The position numbers and the translations under genes were made by a program. Below are positions 1 through 6,823 of a DNA stretch of 14,511 bases, in pieces. Each line of letters starts with the position of its first letter. Positions within the stretch are counted from its first letter, which is position 1. Below the pieces are notes generated by a model that saw nothing but the letters and a program-made list of their open reading frames with translations, did not search any database and had not been told where the DNA came from. The stretch is from NCBI GenBank assembly GCA_034090805.1, contig JAXDRV010000017.1:1-14511 (forward strand), in the 5' to 3' direction. The stretch comes from Ornithomonoglobus_A sp034090805 (GTDB lineage: Bacteria; Bacillota; Clostridia; UBA1381).

Positions 1-36
1 ATAGCCTAGTTTATAAAAACATAGAATGAGCCTTAA

Positions 37-2268
37 TATGAAAGATATGGTAATGAAATAGAGGGATTTTTCACTGATGAGCCTCAAATTTCAAGAAATG
101 GAATACCATGGAGCTTTGTGTTTGAAGATGAGTACAGAGAGCGATATTCGGAGAATATTTTAGAGCATCTTGAAGAATTGTATTTGCCTGTTGGTGATTA
201 CAAAAACACAAGAGTGAAGTTTTGGAAAATGGTTACGGATTTGTTCTCATCTGCATTTATGAAACAAATCTATGATTGGTGCAGTGAAAGAGGACTGAAG
301 CTTACCGGACATTTGGTATTGGAGGATAAGCTTGAATGTCAGCTTATAACAAACGGAGCTTGTATGCCGCACTATGAGTATATGCATATACCCGGAATGG
401 ACTGGCTCGGAAGAAATATTTACAGCTGTCTTACTCCGATGCAGGTGTCATCGGTATGTGAACAGCTTGGTAAGGAACGTATTTTATCGGAAACCTTTGC
501 CCTTTGCGGACATAATGTCAGCTTTGCGGAGCTTAAGGGTATTTATGAATGGCAGATGGTGCATGGAATAAATCTTCTGTGTCAGCATCTTGAGGGGTAT
601 TCCCTGCGCGGAATAAGAAAGAGGGATTATCCTCCGGCAATGTATTATCAGCAGCCGTGGTGGAGTGACTATGACAAATTTAACGAGGCAATGTCAAGAG
701 AAAGCAAGATACTTTCACAGACTAAAAAAGAAGCGAAGGTGCTTGTGCTGCACCCGCAGACAACGGCATGGTCATTGTTTGATAATGAAAAAAATGAGGG
801 CTTGACGGAGCTTGACAAGAGATTTATCCAAATTGTCGATACCTTGGAACGCAAGCATATTTTGTATCATTTCGGTGATGAAACTATTATGGAGCGCCAT
901 GCAACGGTAAAAGACGGAAAAATAATTATAGGTGAACAAAGCTATGACAGGGTAATTTGCGAACACTGCGATATACTGCTCGATAACACCGAAAAGCTGT
1001 TAAAAGAATTTGTAAAGACAGGCGGAAGGCTAATAACCGCCGATGAACTTAATGCAAATGATATTGTTGATAATGAAAACATTACATACACTAAGCGCTG
1101 CTGCGAGGACTTTACGGTTCATTATTTTGTTAATACATCGGCAAATTACGAAAAAGCGGCGTTTAATGTAAACGGAGAAATTCTCGATATTTATTCGGGA
1201 GATTTAAGAGAGTTCGGCGGTCGGTATGAATTTGAACCGTGGGACAGCCTGATGATTATTGAAAACGGTGTTAAAAACACATCAGCCGTTATTTCGGAAG
1301 CCTCATACATCAGACCGGAAGGAAAATTTAAGCTTTTATCACAAACGGAAAATGTGCTTTTGCTTGATATGTGCGATTATTATTTTGACGGCGAATTGCA
1401 GGAGAAAAACGGCTATGTTTTGAACATTTGTGAGAGAGCCAACGCTTTGGAAAGAGCGGTAAAAATACATCAGGATTATCATGTTATGATAAATTATATG
1501 CCGGAAGAATTGTTCCTGGTATGCGAAACTCCGGAGAAATTCAAAATACAGATTAACGGTGTAGACATTGATAAAAAGTATGCGGGATATTTTGCGGATA
1601 AGAGCTTTAAAAAACTGGATATTTCGGAATATGTTAAGCTTGGAGAAAACACTGTTTCTTTTGAATGTGACTTTGTTCAGTCCGAGGAGTTTTATGAAAG
1701 CAGAAGAAAGAGCTTCATATTTGAAAGCGAAAAGAACAAACTGGCTTATGATATGGAAATTGAAGCAGTTTATCTTGTGGGCGATTTTAGTGTAAAGACA
1801 GTAGGAGAATGGACAAAGCTTGATAAAAAAGCGGTGCGGTATTGCGGAGATTTTGAGATAGACGAACCGAGTGCAAATATCTCTCTTGAAAATATTGAGC
1901 AGCAGGGCTTTCCGTTTTTCTGCGGTGAAATGAAATTGGAAGGTGAAATTGATATTGTCGGGGATAATCCTGTTTTAAGCATTGACCGAAGGGGAATTAA
2001 TGTTGTGCGGGTTGAAATAAACGGTACGGAAAAAACTATGATGACATCAGACCGTCTTTCGCTTAAGGATTTCGGCGTAAAAGGAAAAACGAAGATAAAG
2101 CTTACATTAGTAAACAATCTGCGTAATTTATTGGGTCCGCATCATCTTAAGGAGGGTGAATGTCATGTTGTCTGCCCATCAAGTTTCTTTAAGGAATCGT
2201 GCTTGTGGAATGAGAATGCGGAGCAGCAATGGGATAATGATTATTGTTTTGTTGAAACAGGAGTATAA
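37..2268 (+). pseudogene. 5'-truncated GH106-like glycoside hydrolase (alpha-L-rhamnosidase-like)
   Basis: This is the 3' part of a large glycoside hydrolase that probably cleaves terminal sugars from plant or mucin glycans. The only open start is GTG at 118, giving 716 residues. However, the same frame is open from 37 and encodes a family-like TIM-barrel segment with a TDEP motif (73-84), where the Glu is a plausible catalytic acid. Further upstream the frame still looks homologous but carries TAG at 7 and 22 and TAA at 34, and no SD precedes the GTG. Downstream come a barrel segment (GLKLTGHLVLED, HYEYMHIPGMDWLGR), a Rossmann-like segment around residues 200-310, then beta-rich domains. The C-terminus (PSSFFKES to DYCFVETG) looks intact. 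Family assignment rests on remembered GH106/GH2-like patterns. The gene is most simply a decayed or interrupted allele, although sequencing error at the 5' end is possible. A PHP gene follows after 6 bp. Confidence 0.7.
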
Positions 2269-2274
2269 ATTGAT

Positions 2275-2964
2275 ATGTACAAATATGAAACGCATCTTCA
2301 TACCTTTCCTGTAAGCAGATGCGCTGTTGCGGGCGTCAGAGAAACTTTGCAATTTTACAAGGAAATGAGCTATGATGGGGTATTTATTACTAATCATTTT
2401 CTTGACGGAAATATAAATGCTGACATGAATATGCCTTACGAGAAGAAGATAAATTTTTATTTTTCCGACTATGAAGAGGGTGTAAAAATAGGAAAAGAAA
2501 TCGGCATAAAGGTTTTTTGCGGCGTTGAGCTGTCGTATTATGGGACCGATTTTTTAATCTATGGACTTGACAAGTCTTGGTATCTTAAAAATCCTCAGAT
2601 CATGGAAATGGAAAAAACGGAGGAGCTTAAATTTATGATGAAGAGCGGCGCTCTTGTTATTCAGGCTCATCCGCATCGTGAGGCTGAATATATCGATCAC
2701 ATCCGGCTGTTTCCGAGATGTGTGCACGGCGTTGAGGTGATTAACGGATGCAGAACAGATTTTGAAAACTACATGGCAAAACTGTATGCCGAAAATTATG
2801 CACTGATAGAAAGTGCGGGAAGCGACAATCATAAAGCCGGAAATCAAAAACAACTTGCGGGTTTAAGCTGTGATGAACCCATTTCTGACGAGCGTGATTT
2901 TATAAACAGAATGAGAAACGGTCAAATGAAACTGTTTTCTTTTTGCATAGATGATAATAATTAG
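2275..2964 (+). CDS. PHP-domain metal-dependent phosphoesterase
   Basis: A 229-residue protein with the metal-binding motifs of the PHP (polymerase and histidinol phosphatase) family: HLHT at residues 7-10, TNH at 39-41, GVEL at 83-86 (Glu85), AHPH at 131-134 and GSDNH at 182-186. These His, Glu and Asp residues normally bind two or three divalent metals and hydrolyse phosphomonoesters or nucleotides. The substrate cannot be read from the sequence. The length is normal for a stand-alone PHP protein, and no signal peptide or membrane segment is visible, so it is probably cytoplasmic. The start ATG sits 6 bp after the hydrolase stop, with AGGAG in the end of that gene as SD, so the two are almost certainly co-transcribed. 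Co-occurrence with a sugar hydrolase suggests a carbohydrate-related role, which is inference. Confidence 0.88.
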   Translation: MYKYETHLHTFPVSRCAVAGVRETLQFYKEMSYDGVFITNHFLDGNINADMNMPYEKKINFYFSDYEEGVKIGKEIGIKVFCGVELSYYGTDFLIYGLDKSWYLKNPQIMEMEKTEELKFMMKSGALVIQAHPHREAEYIDHIRLFPRCVHGVEVINGCRTDFENYMAKLYAENYALIESAGSDNHKAGNQKQLAGLSCDEPISDERDFINRMRNGQMKLFSFCIDDNN

Positions 2965-3124
2965 TTGACCTATGTATCAACTCAACAGTTGCTTCATTTT
3001 CGACGCTGCTGGCTTATTATAGGTTATGAATGATAATAAATAAGTAATAAACGACCGGAGTGAGTGAAGATTAAAATAAAAAAACACAAGGATAAAATAA
3101 TTAGAATTTATAATACAATAACCC

Positions 3125-3170
3125 AAAAGCCGAATTTGTCAAAAAAAGTCGATTGACAAATTCGGCTTTT
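3125..3170. terminator. Bidirectional intrinsic terminator after PHP gene
   Basis: A perfect 18-bp inverted repeat: left arm 3125-3142 begins AAAAGCCGAATT and right arm 3153-3170 ends AATTCGGCTTTT, with a 10-nt loop. Arms flanked by A and T runs allow termination in both directions. It lies about 160 bp after the PHP stop and probably insulates the host operon from the phage-like genes. Confidence 0.82.
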
Positions 3171-3362
3171 ATATATTTTGGTGCGAAATTTGTTCTTTTT
3201 CTAAATAAATACTCCAAAATCAAAATATTATGTTGTTTTTCAACGAAAAGCAACAAATCAAAAGCGTTTAAAACGGCAATCGAATTTTTATTACAAAATT
3301 TTTTTAATCTCTTGTGCAAAAAATCTGTTATTAAGATTTTTAATGCACATTTTTATCTATAT

Positions 3363-3398
3363 GTATCAGTTTCTTGGGCATTTCCGCCCATAAGATAC
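3363..3398. promoter_or_regulatory. Nested dyad element upstream of leader ORF
   Basis: Two nested inverted repeats are visible: TGGGC (3375-3379) with GCCCA (3386-3390), flanked by GTATC (3363-3367) with GATAC (3394-3398). It lies 50 bp upstream of the leader ORF. It could be an operator, a small RNA hairpin or a recombination-site remnant. It has no U-tract, so a terminator is unlikely. Confidence 0.35.
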
Positions 3399-3448
3399 CC
3401 ATAAAACCATATTCATTTAAAAACTTTAGATTTATGGAGGAAATGAAT

Positions 3449-3553
3449 ATGGAAACAAAAAAGTTGAAAATTTTTAAAAATATTTTTTCAAACTTATCAG
3501 TTTTTGATAAGTTTGAATGCTATACTCCGGCCGAAAGGAGGGGCATGGCATGA
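3449..3553 (+). CDS. 34-codon leader ORF coupled to HTH regulator
   Basis: A short ORF starting METKKLKIFKNIF, with a good SD (GGAGG at 3436-3440) placed 8 nt before the ATG. Its TGA (3551-3553) overlaps the ATG of the downstream regulator at 3550, so translation is probably coupled. The peptide is Lys/Phe-rich and matches no family I recognise. Its middle third lies inside an 11-bp perfect inverted repeat (3489-3515). It may be a leader peptide whose translation controls the regulator, a small phage protein, or a fortuitous ORF. Confidence 0.45.
   Translation: METKKLKIFKNIFSNLSVFDKFECYTPAERRGMA
3489..3515 (+). promoter_or_regulatory. 11-bp inverted repeat inside leader ORF
   Basis: CAAACTTATCA (3489-3499) and TGATAAGTTTG (3505-3515) are perfect complements around a 5-nt spacer. 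As DNA it could be an operator for the HTH regulator encoded 35 bp downstream (autoregulation). As RNA it would form a hairpin upstream of the regulator SD at 3533-3542. There is no following U-run, so simple termination is unlikely. Confidence 0.5.
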
Positions 3554-3954
3554 AAGACAAGTTATGTGTATTTGAACGCCGAACTAAAATGCTGATATAT
3601 ATTACAACAGTAAAATATGCTACACGATTAGAGCTTGCAGAAGAATTTAATGTTTCACTTGCAACCATTAATCGTGACGTGGTCTTTCTCAGTACTATTG
3701 CTCCTATCTATACTAAGCAAGGTAATGGCGGCGGTATATACATATTACCAGAATACAGAAGCTACAAAAATTATCTTACCGACGCGGAAGAAGATTTTCT
3801 ATATAACTTAATGCAGAATGTAAGCAATAAAGAAAAACGGATACTCTGTAGCATCATCACAAAATTCACAAAAAATCCCTTGCGTGAGTATAGTGTCTTT
3901 CAGAATCCAAAAACAGACGAGGAGGGATTTGATGAGGGCAGTGTTCAGAGATAA
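3550..3954 (+). CDS. HTH (DeoR/HTH_11-like) transcriptional regulator
   Basis: A 134-residue protein. I chose ATG 3550 because a very strong SD (AAAGGAGGGG, 3533-3542) precedes it; an upstream ATG at 3517 in the same frame has no such site. The N-terminal half is a DeoR-like winged helix: RTKMLIYITT, then LAEEFNVSLATINRDVVFL at about residues 29-47, followed by a YTKQGNGGGIYI beta-wing. The C-terminal half is helical and looks like a dimerisation or partner-binding segment, with no ligand domain. Similar short HTH proteins occur in Clostridia phages and integrative elements. Here it is the first full gene of the replication block and overlaps the helicase gene by 23 bp, so it is probably an early regulator of this operon. 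Its operator may be the dyad at 3489-3515. Confidence 0.72.
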   Translation: MKDKLCVFERRTKMLIYITTVKYATRLELAEEFNVSLATINRDVVFLSTIAPIYTKQGNGGGIYILPEYRSYKNYLTDAEEDFLYNLMQNVSNKEKRILCSIITKFTKNPLREYSVFQNPKTDEEGFDEGSVQR

Positions 3955-5590
3955 CAGAATTTTTATCTATGACGCATTTGTTCAAAAGGAAAGTATCAAG
4001 GAAATACCGGGAAGGCAATGGCATCCGGAAGAAAAGGCATGGAGCATTCCTGCCGGAGCGTACAATATTGAAACGTTGGATTTGCTGGGTTGTGAGTTAT
4101 CAAGCGAGCTTCGGAAAATGAAAAAGGAGTATGTATGTGAGGGGTTGGAAGAACCTCAAACATTCATTTCAGCACCGCTTAAAGTTTCACCATATGAACA
4201 TCAGCTTAAAGGTTACAATCTTGCCTGCCGGAGCATGGCTATTATTGGCAACAACGGCGTGTCTCCCGGTTTTGCACTGCTCATGGAAATGGGGACGGGA
4301 AAAACCATAACTTCAATAGCCATTGTCGGGAAAGCATATTTAACAGGGAAAATAAAGCGTTTGCTTATCCTTGCACCGAAATCTATTGTTGCTGTATGGG
4401 AGGACGAGTTTTCAAAGTTCGCGGATTTCCTGTATTCGCTTTCGGTGTTGACGGGAACTTCTGCAAAAAAGACGGATCAATTAAAAACCATACCGCATAA
4501 AGGCTTAGAGGTTGCCGTTGTAAATTATGACAGTGTTCCCTTGATAGAAAAAGAGCTTACAGCATGGCATCCGGATTCCCTCATTTGTGATGAGAGCAGC
4601 AAGATAAAAAATCCTACGGCAAAAATGAGCAAGGCAACATACCGGATTGCAAAGGTATGCAAATACAGATTGATTTTAACGGGAACACCGATACAAAATA
4701 ACCCGTTGGATTTCTTCTCGCAATATAAGGTATTGGATGACAGCATATTCGGCAAAAGCTTTTATGCATTTAAAAATGAATATGCGGTACTTGGCACGTA
4801 CAATCAGCCGATTGGCTGGCGCAAGCTTCCGGAGCTTGTGAAGAAAGCGCACAGCATTGCATTCCGTGTTACAAAAGCCGAAGCACTCGATTTGCCTGAT
4901 ACAATTGATGAAATCCGACCGGTTACTTTGGAGGACAAGGCACAAAAATTGTACAAATCATTTGTGAAAAAAAGCTATATAGAACTTTCAAAGGGTGAAC
5001 AGGGAGCCCCTGTGGCGGTAACTGCAACAAATATCCTCACATGGCTTCTGCGTTTGCAGCAGATAACAGGCGGATTTATTCGACCGGATGAGGAATTGGA
5101 GTGGTATGAGCAGATATCATCGGCAAAGCTTGATGCGCTTGAGGATATTATCGATACCGCGATTTCCGAAAACAAAAAGATTGTGGTGATCGCACGGTTT
5201 ATACCCGAAATTAAAGAAATATGCAGAATGCTTGATCAGAAAAAAATCAAGTATGCACATATTTGCGGCGAGGTCAAGGACAGAGCGGCGGAGGTCGATG
5301 CTTTTCAGAACAATCCCGAATGCATGGTATTTGTCGGTCAGCTGCAAACGGTATCAATGGGACTTACGCTGACTGCTGCAAGCACAATGGTATTCTATTC
5401 GCTTTCATATAACTTTGCCGATTATTCACAGGCGAAAGCAAGGATTCACCGTATCGGACAGAAAAATAACTGTCTGTACATACATCTTATTGTGAAGAAT
5501 ACGGTTGATGAAACTGTGTTAAAAGCATTGGAACAAAAAGAAAATATAGCAACAAAAATTGTAGACGATTGGAGGTCGATTTTAAAATGA
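3932..5590 (+). CDS. SNF2-family DEAD/DEAH-type helicase (phage replication module)
   Basis: A 552-residue superfamily 2 ATPase. I chose ATG 3932 because of the SD GAGGAGGG (3919-3927). Residues 1-45 form a HARP-like N-terminal segment (IPGRQWHPEEKAWSIP). RecA lobe 1 has Walker A MEMGTGKT (118-125), LILAPKSIVAVW (motif Ia), DESS (220-223) in place of DEAH, and TGTPIQNN (250-257). Lobe 2 has a motif V-like GQLQTVSMGLTLT (469-481) and motif VI QAKARIHRIGQ (500-510), typical of SNF2 proteins. Such proteins translocate on double-stranded DNA and are common in phage replication modules, where they may remodel replication or repair intermediates. The gene overlaps the regulator upstream by 23 bp and the next gene by ATGA (5587-5590), so translation is coupled. 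The function class is clear; the exact role is inferred. Confidence 0.9.
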   Translation: MRAVFRDNRIFIYDAFVQKESIKEIPGRQWHPEEKAWSIPAGAYNIETLDLLGCELSSELRKMKKEYVCEGLEEPQTFISAPLKVSPYEHQLKGYNLACRSMAIIGNNGVSPGFALLMEMGTGKTITSIAIVGKAYLTGKIKRLLILAPKSIVAVWEDEFSKFADFLYSLSVLTGTSAKKTDQLKTIPHKGLEVAVVNYDSVPLIEKELTAWHPDSLICDESSKIKNPTAKMSKATYRIAKVCKYRLILTGTPIQNNPLDFFSQYKVLDDSIFGKSFYAFKNEYAVLGTYNQPIGWRKLPELVKKAHSIAFRVTKAEALDLPDTIDEIRPVTLEDKAQKLYKSFVKKSYIELSKGEQGAPVAVTATNILTWLLRLQQITGGFIRPDEELEWYEQISSAKLDALEDIIDTAISENKKIVVIARFIPEIKEICRMLDQKKIKYAHICGEVKDRAAEVDAFQNNPECMVFVGQLQTVSMGLTLTAASTMVFYSLSYNFADYSQAKARIHRIGQKNNCLYIHLIVKNTVDETVLKALEQKENIATKIVDDWRSILK

Positions 5591-5991
5591 ATGATATGTT
5601 TGAACTTGCCGATAAGCTCAAAGAACTGCGTGATAAAAAACAGCATCTTGCAGAGGAAACAAAGAAAAACAATGCGGAGATTGAAGAAACGGAGTACAAG
5701 CTGTCACTGGAAATGGCAAGCTCCGAAACACAGAGTTTCAATCGTTCCGGCACCTTGTTCTACCTTTGTACAAAGATGTATGCGTCAGCGGTTAAAGAGA
5801 ATAAAGCTGAATTGTATGAGGCACTCAAAAACGAGGGATACGGTTCACTGATTACAGAAACAGTGAACGCCAATTCACTGTCGGCATTTGTAAAGGAACA
5901 GATGGCGGATAATGATGACCAAATTCCCGATTGGCTTGAGGGCAAGGTAAATGTATTTGATAAAGTTACGGTTAATTTAAGAAAAGCATAA
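5587..5991 (+). CDS. Small coiled-coil phage protein of unknown function
   Basis: A 134-residue protein, ATG at 5587 overlapping the helicase TGA as ATGA, with SD GGAGG about 11 nt upstream. The first 45 residues are charged and strongly predicted by eye to be a coiled coil (LADKLKELRDKKQHLAEE). The rest is compact and ends in IPDWLEGKVNVFDKVTVNLR. I do not recognise a named domain. Its place between a SNF2 helicase and a putative ssDNA-binding protein, in phage-type order, suggests a DNA replication or recombination accessory such as an annealing or loader factor. This is inference only. Confidence 0.8.
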   Translation: MNDMFELADKLKELRDKKQHLAEETKKNNAEIEETEYKLSLEMASSETQSFNRSGTLFYLCTKMYASAVKENKAELYEALKNEGYGSLITETVNANSLSAFVKEQMADNDDQIPDWLEGKVNVFDKVTVNLRKA

Positions 5992-6011
5992 AATTACGGA
6001 GGTATTGAATT

Positions 6012-6761
6012 ATGAGTAGTGAATTAATAAAAACGAACGCCGGATATGTAATTCCGAACATGAGTAATGATGTAACCGATGGCATTATGGAGGAGCTGAA
6101 CGGCTTAAACATTAGCCTTGACAAGATTAAGATTCCTGCCGGTGGTGGCTTGGCATTTGAAGTTCCGGGCGAAGATCCCGATTCTCCCGATAGTGAAAAA
6201 GAGGTTATCGGCGTCATAGTCGACCATTATCCGTTAAACAGCTTTTGGACGGAGAAATATAACGGACAGAATATTGCACCGAATTGTTATTCAACGGATA
6301 ATCGTATCGGAATAGGGACTCCCGGCGGCGAATGTGCAAAGTGCCCGTATAACAAATTTGGAAGCGGCGAGGACGGACAAAGTAAAGCGTGCAAAAATGC
6401 GCATAGGTTATATATTCTTCGCAGCGGAGAACTGTATCCGGTGGTTGTAACAATACCGCCGACATCGCTGAAATCGTTATCGGATTATCTTGCAAAGCGC
6501 ATTGTAACAAAAGGACTGCGCTCATATGGGGTTGTTACAAAACTTACGCTTAAAAAAGCAACAAACAATACCGGTATCGCATATTCACAGGTACAGTTTG
6601 CGGTAGTGGAGAAACTGTCACCGGAAAATGCCGAAATTCTAAAAAAATTCGGAGAAAGCATAAGACCGATTACAAGAAATATTGATTTTATGGATACGGA
6701 AGAACCGGCGCAGCCAATAGTCAATACAGAAACCGGCGAAGTTATACAGCCGCTTGAATAA
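6012..6761 (+). CDS. Zinc-binding phage protein, putative ssDNA-binding protein
   Basis: A 249-residue protein preceded by SD GGAGG (5998-6002). The N-terminal half holds a four-cysteine cluster, Cys92, Cys108, Cys111 and Cys127 (GGECAKCPYN, KACKN), which probably binds one zinc ion. It is followed by a beta-rich section (LYILRSGELYPVVVTIPPTSL) that could be an OB-like fold. The C-terminal tail is acidic (MDTEEPAQ, TETGEVIQPLE), as in many single-stranded DNA-binding proteins that recruit partners by their tails. It sits directly upstream of the DNA polymerase. I infer an ssDNA-binding or replisome scaffold role; the domain is not one I can name with certainty. A hairpin at 6769-6808 follows the stop. 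Confidence 0.78.
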   Translation: MSSELIKTNAGYVIPNMSNDVTDGIMEELNGLNISLDKIKIPAGGGLAFEVPGEDPDSPDSEKEVIGVIVDHYPLNSFWTEKYNGQNIAPNCYSTDNRIGIGTPGGECAKCPYNKFGSGEDGQSKACKNAHRLYILRSGELYPVVVTIPPTSLKSLSDYLAKRIVTKGLRSYGVVTKLTLKKATNNTGIAYSQVQFAVVEKLSPENAEILKKFGESIRPITRNIDFMDTEEPAQPIVNTETGEVIQPLE

Positions 6762-6768
6762 ATAAACA

Positions 6769-6808
6769 GTGAGTACATGGGGCGAATATACCGCCCCGAT
6801 ACACTCAC
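6769..6808 (+). promoter_or_regulatory. GC-rich hairpin immediately upstream of DNA polymerase gene
   Basis: GTGAGT (6769-6774) pairs with ACTCAC (6803-6808), and GGGGCG (6779-6784) pairs with CGCCCC (6792-6797), with a small asymmetric internal loop and a 7-nt apical loop. The stem begins 8 bp after the upstream stop codon and ends just before the polymerase SD (AAAGGA). It has no U-tract. It may stabilise or process the mRNA, or tune polymerase translation. Confidence 0.55.
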
Positions 6809-6823
6809 GGAAAGGAAAATACA

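Larger units (their letters stand above)
2965..3448. other. Non-coding junction between host genes and phage-like block
   Basis: This 484-bp AT-rich stretch separates the host operon from the phage-like genes. It holds the terminator hairpin at 3125-3170 and a dyad element at 3363-3398. Short open frames occur but show no SD or recognisable motif. A left attachment site would be expected around here if this is a prophage end, but no att core can be identified without the other end. No tRNA gene is visible. Confidence 0.6.

Noticed and set aside
1..60. Stop-codon reassignment (as in some gut phages) to explain the interrupted hydrolase frame
   Set aside because: Both TAG and TAA interrupt the frame within 30 bp, this part is host DNA, and genes elsewhere use TAA and TGA normally and show no in-frame TAG.
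1770..2117. Minus-strand ORFs inside the hydrolase, helicase, polymerase and late genes
   Set aside because: They are Ser/Phe/Ile-rich shadows of real genes on the plus strand, without SD sites or known motifs.
2966..3024. ACCTAT/ATAGGT inverted pair after the PHP gene as an att site or terminator
   Set aside because: The arms are only 6 bp with a 45-bp gap, well within chance for this AT-rich stretch.
3153..3177. TTGACA with TATATT as a promoter
   Set aside because: The spacing is only 13 bp and TTGACA lies in the terminator stem, so the match is probably accidental.
3153..3404. 83-codon plus-strand ORF in the junction
   Set aside because: It begins inside the terminator arm, has no SD, is very Phe/Lys/Asn-rich as expected for AT-rich non-coding DNA, and shows no motif.
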